The position numbers and the translations under genes are program-made. From Lanius collurio (Eukaryota; Chordata; Aves; Passeriformes; Laniidae), in the NCBI GenBank assembly GCA_020086605.1, contig JACBWW010000069.1, positions 1,284,796 to 1,348,795 of the forward strand: DNA of 64,000 bases, in the 5' to 3' direction. The notes beneath the pieces are model-generated. The model was not told where the DNA came from. It was given only the letters and a program-made list of their open reading frames with translations, and did no database searches. Shown one piece after another: positions 45,015 to 54,485 of this stretch (positions are counted from its first letter, which is position 1; the number at the start of each line of letters is the position of its first letter).

Positions 45015-45240
45015 ATCCAGGTCGGCTCAGGTGGCTGCTGTACAACTCCCTGACAGGTGGGTGCAGCCAGGTGAGCATTGGTCTCTTCTCCCAAAAAACA
45101 AGGAATAGGACAAGAGGAAACTGCCTCAAGTTGCACCAGGCGAGGTTTAGATTGGACATCAGGGAAAATTTCTTCACTGAAAGTGTGGTGAGGCTGTTCA
45201 CAGGCTGCCTGGGTACCTGTTTTGTTCAGCTTTAAGCTGA
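45015..45240 (+). repeat. CR1 LINE internal/3' fragment
   Basis: Forward CR1: 'gtggctgctgtacaactccc', 'aggaataggacaagaggaaa', 'ctgcctcaagttgcaccagg' and 'gaggtttagattggacatc'. The terminal part is degraded. Confidence 0.88.
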
Positions 45241-46414
45241 ACTTCTGTGTGAATCTGATTTCAATGCCTCATTTACATGCTAACATCAAACATCAGACAG
45301 GAATCGGGGGCTGAGTTTCTCCTGCTGATTTGCACATTTGCTGGGGCTCCCTGTGCCCTGAGGAAGCTCTGCCAGGTCTGCAGGTGACATCTGCCAGGTG
45401 AGGGAGGTCTGGGGCTGACATCTGGAACTGGAAGTGTCTGCAGCAACTGCCCACCAGTCACCACTTGCTCAGCTGTCCTCGCATCCAGAGTAAACAAGGA
45501 CTGGCCTCTGTCACTGCAGTGGACGTGCAGCCCCTGCAAAGGCTGTCCCTGGTGTCCTGTGTGTGTGTAGCTGATGTAATTAATGCCAGGGATAGCTGAA
45601 TTCCACCTGCAACAGCAGAAGTCCTCTGAACTGAGCTATTAAAAAGGCTTGGTGTTGCCTTGCTGGAATATGCTGGGCAGGAAAAAAAGAGAAAACCAGG
45701 ATTAGGAGTTTATTTCTGGATAAGTTTGGTATTACTACCATTTATGATGGCACACAGTGATGCAGGGGCAAACCTGAGCACAGCTATGAGGCCACAAGGA
45801 GAGTCCCATGCTTTGCAGGATCTGCCAAAACAGCCCCCAAAACCACAGGGAGGGCCAGAAAGTGACTGCTGAATGCTTCAGAGTCACTTGGGCACCTCTG
45901 CTAATTGTTTCTGTGTTGCTTTTACTCCCTCGTGATCATGAGCAATATGGGTAGAGAAACAAGATCTTGTAGTGCAGTGTGGATATACTTGTAAAAAGGG
46001 GCTGCAGCTGGTTGGCTTCCATAAATTTGTGGGAATGTGCAACACCTACATAAAGGCACTTTTGCATGGATGCTGCAGCAGCTGAGCTAGAAGAGGTCCT
46101 GCCCTAATTACCCCATCTCGTAATGGGAATGATTTAAAAGAGTAGAAATACTTTGTGTAGACACAGTCTTAAGACTAAATTAATCCATCAGCAGAGTCTG
46201 ATGTCCAAAGTGAGGGGTCTTTGTGTTTCTTCCACAGAATTTTGGAAATCAATGACATTATAAATTCATGCTGAGGTTACTGAGCCTTCATCAGACTTGG
46301 GAAACCCAAAAACCTCCTTTTGTTCCTCCTCCCTGCACGTATAGTCCTCAGGCATAGAAAGGGCAGCACTGGGATGTTTGTCACAGTTGTGACATGAGGA
46401 TTTGCATTTCTGTC

Positions 46415-46560
46415 ACACTTCTGCAAGTGTTCAAGGCTAGGCTGGGTGGAACTTGGAGCAGCCTGGTCTAGTGGAAGGTGTACCTGCCCAGGGCAGGAGG
46501 TTGGTGTGAGTTGATCTTTAAGGTCCCTCCCAACCCAAACCATTCTGGGATTCTCTGATT
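46415..46560 (+). repeat. CR1 LINE 3' end
   Basis: Forward CR1: 'tgcaagtgttcaaggctagg', 'ggagcagcctggtctagtgg' and 'ggtccctcccaacccaaacc', then 'attctgggattctctg' at the end. Confidence 0.9.
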
Positions 46561-49544
46561 TCCATTCTTTAGAAAACACCTGTGCTGCTTATGCAGTTCC
46601 TGGATCCTCCTGAGATTTGAGTGAATCCCAGAACTGCTTCTGTGGGACCCACAGTAATTATCAGGACAATTAGTTGCTACCTCTGTTTTCTATCCGCAGT
46701 CTGCAGCGACCTTTTATCAGCAGAAGATTTGCACTTAAAAAGCTTTTCTAGGTTTTAATGCCTCCTCCAGCTTTTTGTTTTCATCAGCTGACGGGTTCTG
46801 GCAGCTCCTAATATTTTTTCCTCTCCTGTTGCACAGCCACTTCATATCTAATATTTCCTGGCGGATTTCTCAGTAGTAGCTGCAGTCAGGGAACTGGTGA
46901 GAGGTCTAATGCATCACTTCTCTCTCTACTTGTGCTATTTATTCCAGTGTCTATCAGCTCCTCATGAGCAATACTTTAACAAACAGGCTGGAGGGGGATT
47001 GCTAACTTGTGAATTATTTTGATAGTTATCCTCTTTTCTTCCCTGTAACTCTGCAGATGCTGTTGAGTTTGGAGGCAGAACAGAGCCCTACCAGGAGTTA
47101 CCATGCATCAGTCTTCTGCCAGCAGAACTGTGAGATACAGATGTTGTGCCTTCCCCAGTCACATGCAGACAGTCACTGTCTTTGGTTTTTCACTCCAGTT
47201 CCTGAGGGTCCTCCATTTCAAGGATTTTCCCTGTAGGGAAAGAGTGTGGACTGCAAGCTCAAAAAGCACCAGCTTGGAAGGAGCCTGGGGTGGGGTATTG
47301 CTGGCAGCAAGGTTGAGGATGATCACACCAAGCAAGGAGCCCTGAGAGAGTCAGACATGGCATTGTCTCTTCTTGCCAGGGTGTGCAGAGCCTGTGGGGC
47401 AACACATTCCATTGATTAAAGTAAGACCAGGGCAGTGATTTATGGCACAGCACAGCTTGGAAAGCAATGATTTTCTTTCACCAGATGCTGCCATAGATGA
47501 GACAAGGTTGGTGACCCAGCCACTGCCTTTCCTTTGAAAGCCAGTCTTCTCCCAGGTGGTCAGTACCAAACCTGGCTGGAGTGGCTGCAACATCATCCAA
47601 ACCATCCTCTGCTGGTTCAGCTGCAGTGACACAAGAACTTAGCTTTGTATTTTGCCATAGGACCAAAAAAACGATGTTTGCCGAGAGCTGGTGGATCCCC
47701 ATTAAAGAATGACTACAACTTTCCCAGTCTTTCAATCTCTAAGTGTCTTCCCAGGGACACAAAAAATGTGTGAATGAGTCTTCCAGCTCCAGTTTTCCCT
47801 TTCAGCACCCACTTCTTAATGAAAAGGTCTCCATCAAATTTCACAGCATTCAGTGCTCTGTCATTAGGAGGGCTCGGGCAAGATGCAGAACAGCCCTTAG
47901 AGGTCTCAGTGGACCATGTCCTTTTACATCTATTCCAGCTGTGCCCACACATGCTTGTTAGTCCATGCAGCCCTAGATGTCCCTTCCCTGGGTTTTGCTG
48001 AAGTTGTTTGGAGCGAGGAGAAGAAAGGTCAATGAGGGCTGTTTTCCTCCACATTTATCTTCCACATTTGGATTCCCTTCTATTTCAGTGAGTGGGAGCA
48101 TTGAGGTTTTCCTCCACCCCAGCATCCTGGCTACATCTAAACCCTCACCCAACCTAGAAACTCCTCCTCTCTCCTTTAAGGATATTCTTAAATTACCCTA
48201 ATTTTGCCAGCTGCTCCATTATTAATAACTAACTAGGAAAACTGCCACAGTGTCAGTGCTGCTGGCATGTGTCTTGAGCTGGAACCAGGCTTCCAAGGAG
48301 AAGTACTTGAGAGGGGTGGTTAGGGAAGCAATTTCTTCCATGGTGTGTGCTAATGCACATACCCGAGCCTGCCTTGGAGCTGCTGGAGCTGGGAAGTCGA
48401 GCAGCTCCGTTGCATGGTGCCTCCTTCGGGATCAGTGTCTTGTTTCATCAGGGCCATCTGCTTGCAACACAGCCTCAGTCAGCTCCAAGTCCTACAACAA
48501 GCTGCTCTGAGTGCTGGCTGGAAATGGTTGGAAAAATCCAAGTGGTGTAGGTAAACATGAGGCTGGCTATGGAACACAGCCATGCAGGGAGTTATCTGGC
48601 TGGCAAGCATTTATGGGGTGTTGATGTGCATGAAGAGGGGCCCAGAGCTACTCAGGGGTTCAGACCCATGCCAGGTGTGAGTAGAGCTGTTCTCTGTGCC
48701 CATGCCAATGGCTGGAAAGGATGGAATGGGACGTGTTTCGTGTGCCCCACAATCCAGCACCGATAACCAGGCTGCCCTGAAGGCCAACACACAGAGAGAT
48801 CTCAGTCCTACAAAGGCACATTCTGCAAACACTCACTTGCTGTTGATGGGACAATCAGGTTTTGCAATATTTGTATTCAAGGGATTGTTTGAAATTGGCA
48901 GAGCCCAGTGAAACTCACTGGAAATCCTTCACATCCACTTTTGCATCCCCTTCTTCCTGGGCTTCTGTTCATCACCGATTCCGTTGGCATCTCCAGGCAT
49001 GAGAGCAGCCTGTGATATATTTGCCAGGGGTGGTTTTTTGAGGACCATTAGTTAAGCTGATTTATTTTGTTGGCTCTGTGTCCCCGGGGTCCCTGTGAGC
49101 CAACTCATCAAGCGTGCAGGGCAGAGCTGACACTGCTGGAGAGGTGATGTCCATGCTCTCCCAGCATTTCAGAGAGGACACGGGATCTTCTCACAGCAAC
49201 TCCTTGACAATGGCTACACAAATACAATGTGGGTAGCCCTTCCATGCTGACCAGTATTTCCCAGTGCTCCTTTCCCCAGCTGCTTGCATCCAGGTGCTGC
49301 CACTTCTTCTCTTTCCCTTTCAGAGCTGCGGTTGCAGCTCAAGCCAGAGGGTTAAATGTGCTTTTCCTACCAGCCCTCATCCCCTATCACCCAGTGATCG
49401 CTGCCTCCCACATCAGAGGAGTCAGCCCCTGCTGCTTTCACCAGGATTTGGGCTGTGCAATGCTTAATTTTCTACTAACTGGGCTTAAGAAGCAGTGGTT
49501 GTACATCCACACTTAGAGCTGATACATATGGAGGGTCATGTTAC

Positions 49545-49604
49545 GGCTGGAAGATGGTCTTTAAGGTCCCTTCCACCCCAAACCCTTCAAGGATTCTGTG
49601 ATTT
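49545..49604 (+). repeat. CR1 LINE 3' end, short
   Basis: Forward CR1 tail 'ggtctttaaggtcccttcc' and 'accccaaacccttcaagg', ending 'attctgtgat'. Confidence 0.8.
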
Positions 49605-50105
49605 TTTTAATGTCTAGCTCATCCAGTTTGGAAATACAGACTCACATAGGGTTTATTGTTTACTTAATAAAAAATTGTATTTCTTTTTAGTGTGCATTTT
49701 CTTTTGGAAGGGAGTTTTTTTGTCTGAATTTTACAGCTCCACTTCACCACCCAAGGTAACAGAAATGGTGCCATCCCAGTGGCCAATTCCCACACTGTGT
49801 TTAGGAACAAATGAAAGAGATGTTGTGTTTAATTATCTCAGCCTGCCTACCACAGTATTTTCACTAATATTTGGGTTTAATGAGCTAGGAAATCTGGGCC
49901 ATTGTGTGCTGGTGGATACACTCATCCTTTCTTCAGCTAAATATGTTATCAGATAGCTTCCACGGAGATGAGCAACTGCTTCCTTTGAACTTGGGAATCT
50001 TCAGGATTCACTAATTTGCCTAGACCACCTGCTTGGCTAATATTACCACAGGCCTGTTATTTTCCCTCTGAAAAGGTAAACAGAAATCTAAATGTTGCTG
50101 TACTG

Positions 50106-50472
50106 ACCCTGGAGAAGACGAGGCTGAGGGGAGACCTCACAGAGGGTGCAGCTTCCTCCTGAGGGGCACTGGATGGGCAGCTCTGATCTCTGCTCTTAGT
50201 GACAGGACCCAAAGGAACAGCTGGAGATGTGCCAGGGGAGGTTTAGGTTTGGTATCAGGAAAAGGTTCTTCTCCCAGAGGGTGATTGAGCACTGCCCAGG
50301 CTCCCCATGGAATGGGCACAGCTCCAAGGCTGCCAGAGCCTCAAGAGTGTTTGGACAACATTCCCAGGGATGCCCAGGGTGGGGTTGTTGGGGTGTCTGT
50401 GCAGGGCCAGGGGTTGAAGTCGATGATCCCTGTGGGATCCCTTCAGCTCAGGAAGGGACCTTTCTATGACCC
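50106..50472 (+). repeat. CR1 LINE 3' fragment, divergent subfamily
   Basis: Forward CR1: 'ggagaagacgaggctgaggg', 'gagacctcacagagggtgca', 'ggcactggatgggcagctct', 'gaggtttaggtttggtatca' and 'aaaggttcttctcccagagg', ending 'gaagggacctttctatgac'. This 3' UTR type differs from the common copies. Confidence 0.88.
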
Positions 50473-51284
50473 ACCCCAACCCAACATCTGATCTGCCCCA
50501 GCCCACAACACAGACAATGCACAGCCCCACTAACAGCCTCTGCTTCCCACTCAGGGACTTGCAGCCCTGCAGAAATGCTCCAGCTGGATCTGCAAAGATC
50601 CCAAGGTCTCACAGGAATTACCATATAAAACAGAATTATCCTGTTCTACCTTGTGTTTTGCATGGGATGTCTTTGCTCCCAGGACACATGGGCTGCACTT
50701 TGGATTCCCCATCAGCAGGGAGTTGGCCACAGGGGTGTTAGTGAGTCCCCCCCACTGCAGTCAGGGAAGGAGATTTGCTCCCAGCCAGCTTGAGGATCCT
50801 TCCATCACACTGATCTGCACGGGCACCTGCCCTACAGAGCACGAAACGCAGCAAGGAATTTCTTCCACAGGTCACAGATCTATTTTTTAATTACCACAGA
50901 AACCTCCAAACATCAGGCGTGTGCTGTTACATCAGAGTCTCACTCCTCCACAGCTGCCTCCTTGGGACACTCTGGGGAACAGGAACTGTGGGGTGCTAAA
51001 TGGCAGGTGATTATTTTTGGATTAATCAGTAAGCATGGTCTTGGTGTCTTCTGGACAACGGGATAGAAACTGTGGCTTTCGTCCTTTTACTCTTTTCATC
51101 CACGACTTGCTGGTGTGGGGGGACACCATTTCCCACCGCCCTACCCAGCCTCACAGAGGGATGGATTTGCTGCTTCATCCCTAAATAAATATCCTTCCCA
51201 TCACTGCCGTTCCCACTTTAGACATGCAAAATGCAAAACCTGGGAGGCGTTCTTGGCACAGCCAGCTTGGCAACCCTTAAATTA

Positions 51285-51400
51285 GCGGGGTGTGAGCGCG
51301 CAGCGTTCCCACCCGGAGCTCCTCGTGCTGCCGGAGCCTTGCTCCGCGTTCCCGTGCGAGACGCGCACCCGGCGCGGCAGATGGTGCATCCTCACGGCTC
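51285..51400. other. Small CpG-rich patch upstream of SAMD4A
   Basis: About 115 bases with many CpG dinucleotides (GAGCGCGCAGCG and GAGACGCGCACCCGGCGCGG) within otherwise CpG-poor sequence, 2 kb above the SAMD4A CpG island. It could be an alternative promoter or enhancer, or chance. Confidence 0.4.
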
Positions 51401-51864
51401 CAGGGGCCATCCCAAAGCACACCCCAGCAGCGGGAGGGCTGTCAGCACTTAGGTGAAGGGAATGGGGCTCCTTGGTGGAGCATTTATTGGGATGGAGCTG
51501 GAGGACGAGGCAGATGGCCGGGGTTTGTTGGCAGGGAACTCCTGTTTGTTTAATTAGTCACCAGACAGACTGAGAGCTAAAGGCAAACTCCAAGTGTGGT
51601 GAGATGGACCATTTGCCCTTGATGTCTACCTGGTGATCCTCATCTCATCATCCTGTTGTGGGATTGATGCTCCAGCCCACAGGACCAGGTGTTGCCGGTG
51701 ATTTTGGGTACCCTTTGTTCCCCCCCCACTACTTTTCCCCCAAAAGGGGCAGATTCAGACACTTGTGTCACTTCAAAAGGCAACTAAACAATGGACAAAC
51801 ACAGAGTTTTACTTTCTCCAGCCCCCACCAGAGCACACAGCCACTTTTTGCTTTTTCTAAAGCA

Positions 51865-52162
51865 GCTCCAAGAAAGCTGGAGAGGGACTTTGGACAAGGG
51901 CCTGGAGTGATAGGACAGGGGGAATGGCCTCCACTGCTAGTGAGCAGGGTTAGATAGGATATTGGGAAGGAATTGTTCCCTGTGGGGATGGTGAGGTGCT
52001 GGCACAGGGTGCCCAGAGAAGCTGTGGCTGCCCCTGGATCCCTGGCAGTGTCCAAGGCCAGGTTGAACAGGACTTGAGCAAGCTGGGATAGTGGAAGGTG
52101 TCCCTGCCCACGGAAGGGGGTGGAATGAGATGAGCTTTAAGATCTGTGATTCTGTGACTCAG
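51865..52162 (+). repeat. CR1 LINE 3' fragment
   Basis: Forward CR1: 'gagagggactttggacaagg', 'ctggcacagggtgcccagag' and 'gctgtggctgcccctggatc', ending 'tctgtgattctgtgac'. It belongs to the GGATCCCTGG subfamily. Confidence 0.93.
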
Positions 52163-52311
52163 TGGTGGAAGGGTTCAGCCCCCTCTTTGCCATGATCCCA
52201 TCGTGTCTCCCTCCCAGACCATCTCCTGACACCTGGGCCTATCTCCTAACTCTGAGCTTCCCTGTCCTCAATGTAATGAGGACTGGGAGATGTGGCAATG
52301 GTGGAATTATG

Positions 52312-52470
52312 GAGTCATAGAATTGTTAGGGTTGGAAAAGCCCTCTAAGATCATTGATTCCAACCATTCCCCCAGCACTACCAAGCCCACCACTAACCCA
52401 TGTCCCCAAATGCCACATTGACATAGCTTTTCAATCCCTCCAGGAACAGGGACTTCACCTCTGGCCTGAG
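52312..52470 (-). repeat. CR1 LINE 3' end, divergent subfamily
   Basis: Reverse CR1: 'gagtcatagaattgttaggg', 'ttggaaaagccctctaagat' and 'gattccaaccattccccc', then 'catgtccccaaatgccaca'. This is a distinct subfamily with the CTCTAAGATCAT signature. Confidence 0.88.
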
Positions 52471-52499
52471 CATGGATCAGATATTTTGGGGAAAGGATT

Positions 52500-52595
52500 C
52501 CTAAAGGGGCTCTGAGAGAGCTGGAAAGACACTTCGGACAATGGCCTGGAGTGACAAGACAAGAAGAAGTGGCTTATAATTGACAGATATTCCCA
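52500..52595 (+). repeat. CR1 LINE internal fragment, short
   Basis: Forward CR1 remnant: 'agagctggaaagacacttcg', 'gacaatggcctggagtgaca' and 'gaagaagtggcttataattg'. It has no 3' end. Confidence 0.75.
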
Positions 52596-53209
52596 CAGAT
52601 AAAAAGCCCACGGATAAAAGCACTTATACTTTTATTTTTACTTTCTAAAATGTTTGATTATGTTCAGTATTTGATGCTTTCTTGCAAACACTTGTGCTTT
52701 GGGTTTTTTCTCCCCCATTTCCCTTGTTGTGTATACCTGTATCACTCACCCCTTGCAATGGGATGGAAATAAATGAAAAAAAAAAATTTAAAAAATTAAA
52801 ACGGTAAAAAGAAGGGAAATAAAATCTGCACAGGAAATGATAACCCAAACACAAATCCTGCCCCTCTCTGGGGAAATGGACAACCCCAAACTCAAATCCA
52901 GTCCTTCCCCTCCCACTTGGTGCTTGACAGGGTTAAATCTATGTATATTTAACACGTATAGCTAACACACAAAACTCTACAAAAAAAGCCCCCAAAGTTT
53001 TAAAAATTACCATTTGGGGACGAGACCCCATTGACCAGATCCCAAAGCGGCGTTTTTTCCCCCCAAAGTATCTGCCGCTGCCATTACCCCGCAGCCCACT
53101 AGGGGGTGGTTTCCTCCAGCGGGAGGTCCGCAGGCCGGGGGAGGGGACCGGGGCTGTGTTTTCCAGCATTCCCTGTGCAGGAGGAGCGCCCAAAATTCCC
53201 GGGGGAAGC

Positions 53210-53226
53210 GGGGGGGGGGGGGGGGG
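53210..53226. repeat. Poly-G homopolymer
   Basis: Run of about 17 G within the SAMD4A promoter island, likely to form G-quadruplex and to be hard to sequence. Its exact length is doubtful. Confidence 0.85.
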
Positions 53227-53296
53227 CCACCGGGGGGACGCGCGTCCCCCTCGGGCTCCCCCCTCCGGCGCGCGTTCGGCCCCGCCCACCATCCCA

Positions 53297-53304
53297 TGAC
53301 GTCA
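53297..53304. promoter_or_regulatory. cAMP response element TGACGTCA
   Basis: Perfect palindromic CRE in the SAMD4A CpG island, five bases from an octamer motif. CREB/ATF binding is inferred from the motif. Confidence 0.7.
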
Positions 53305-53309
53305 CCGCT

Positions 53310-53317
53310 ATGCAAAT
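53310..53317. promoter_or_regulatory. Octamer motif ATGCAAAT
   Basis: Perfect POU-factor octamer five bases downstream of the CRE, in the SAMD4A promoter. Confidence 0.65.
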
Positions 53318-53588
53318 GAGCGACATGGGGGAGCGGGGGCCCGGCGCGCGGCCGGGCTCAGTCTCGCGCCGCGGAGCGCGCGCGCGCCCCCCCCCCTTCC
53401 CCTTCTTTCCCTTTTCCCTTTTCCCGCCTCCTTCCCTCATTTCCCCCCCCTTCATCCCATGGACATGGCACGGCCACCTTAAAACGCCGCGCCGCCCCCT
53501 CCTCCCCCGATCGCCGGGGCCGGTATGAGTCAGGTGAGTGTGTTTTTATACAGTGTGTGTGTGCGCGGGGGAGAACTTTTGGGGGGGG

Positions 53589-53666
53589 NNNNNNNNNNNN
53601 NNNNNNNNNNNNNNNNNNNNNNNNNNNNNNNNNNNNNNNNNNNNNNNNNNNNNNNNNNNNNNNNNN
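53589..53666. other. Assembly gap (N run)
   Basis: About 78 unknown bases, preceded by a run of G. Frames that translate across it are meaningless. The true length is not known. Confidence 0.98.
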
Positions 53667-54146
53667 GTATCTTAGCACACAGGGGTGGAGGGGGGGTGTG
53701 CTGGGTGCTTCCCCCCCCTCCCATCCCAAATGGCGGTGCTGGATGTGGGGGGATCGCGGTGACGGTGTGGGAATGCGCGTTGGATGAGGAGTGGGAGGAA
53801 GGCAGCGGGCTGAGTGCGAGCCTTCCTCTCCATCCTCCTCCTCGTCCTCCTGCGGGCCCCCTGACGCCCCCTCCTCTCTCTCTTCCAGGTGTGAAGCCCC
53901 CCCCGGGAGGAGGTCGTTCCCCTCGCTGGCTGTAGCCCTGACGCTGGGATTTTCCTTTTTTTTCGGCTTTTTTTTTTTTTTTTTCGGCCCCACCACCTCC
54001 CTCCTTCCCTCCCTCGCTCCCTCCCTCCAGGAATCCAGCGCTGCACCGAAGCCAGAAGAGAGGGAGCAAAACCCAGCCCAGGCCGAGAGCTGCGTCCAGA
54101 AACCAAACCCGCCCTTCGCGTCGTAAAGGAGATTTTTTTTTTTTTA

Positions 54147-54190
54147 GTCATTATTATTTTTATTATTATTATTATTATTTTTATTTTTAA
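54147..54190. repeat. AT-rich (TTA)n microsatellite
   Basis: TTATTATT repeats following a poly-T run, in the SAMD4A 5' region 100 bases before the start codon. Confidence 0.85.
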
Positions 54191-54289
54191 CACCCCTGAC
54201 CCGAGCACGGTGGCGGCAGCGGCGCCGGGGCAGGGAGGCTGTCCCGGTTATTTATTCTCTCCCCCGCAGAGCTGTCCCTCCGGCTCACC

Positions 54290-54485
54290 ATGATGTTCCG
54301 AGACCAGGTTGGCGTGTTGGCCGGGTGGTTCAAGGGCTGGAACGAGTGCGAGCAGACTGTTGCGCTGCTCTCCCTGCTCAAACGCGTCAGCCGGACCCAG
54401 GCTCGCTTCCTCCAGCTCTGCCTCGAGCATTCCCTGGCAGACTGCACCGAGCTCCACATCCTCGAAGGGGAGGCCAACAACCCCG
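54290..54485 (+). CDS. SAMD4A: SAMD4A (Smaug1), first coding exon only; gene continues beyond the window
   Basis: SAMD4A is a cytoplasmic RNA-binding translational repressor whose SAM domain recognises stem-loops in target mRNAs (Smaug recognition elements). This exon encodes residues 1-65, starting [20 protein letters not shown] and including [20 protein letters not shown] and [20 protein letters not shown]. This is the N-terminal Smaug similarity region; the SAM domain and PHAT-like region lie in later exons. It ends AACAACCCCG followed by GTGAGTGG, a strong donor, leaving phase 1. Two consecutive ATG codons begin the frame; the first is taken, as in known orthologues. Position after CGRRF1 on the same strand agrees with conserved gene order. 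The paralogue SAMD4B is less likely on sequence and synteny. Confidence 0.95.

Larger units (their letters stand above)
42621..53039. other. CGRRF1-SAMD4A intergenic sequence
   Basis: About 10 kb without a recognisable exon. CR1 fragments lie at 45015..45240, 46415..46560, 49545..49604, 50106..50472, 51865..52162, 52312..52470 and 52500..52595. A small CpG-rich patch lies near 51285..51400. Between 42700 and 45000 and between 46600 and 49500 I see only unclassified unique-looking sequence with short frames. Confidence 0.65.
53040..53535 (+). promoter_or_regulatory. SAMD4A CpG-island promoter and probable noncoding first exon
   Basis: Very CpG-rich, no TATA box. It contains a full CRE (53297..53304), an octamer (53310..53317) and GC-box-like GCCCCGCCCACC. 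Downstream, GAGTCAG|GTGAGTGTG at 53533/53534 is a strong 5' splice site. Acceptor-like sequences lie at 53889 (CTCTCTTCCAG) and at 54269 (CTCTCCCCCGCAG), so a noncoding first exon spliced to the start-codon exon is plausible. The gap at 53589..53666 lies inside that possible intron. Confidence 0.6.

Noticed and set aside
53358..53996. Minus-strand frames of 179-212 codons around the gap
   Set aside because: Translate across the N run and through low-complexity G/C and T tracts opposite the SAMD4A promoter. Not supportable as genes.
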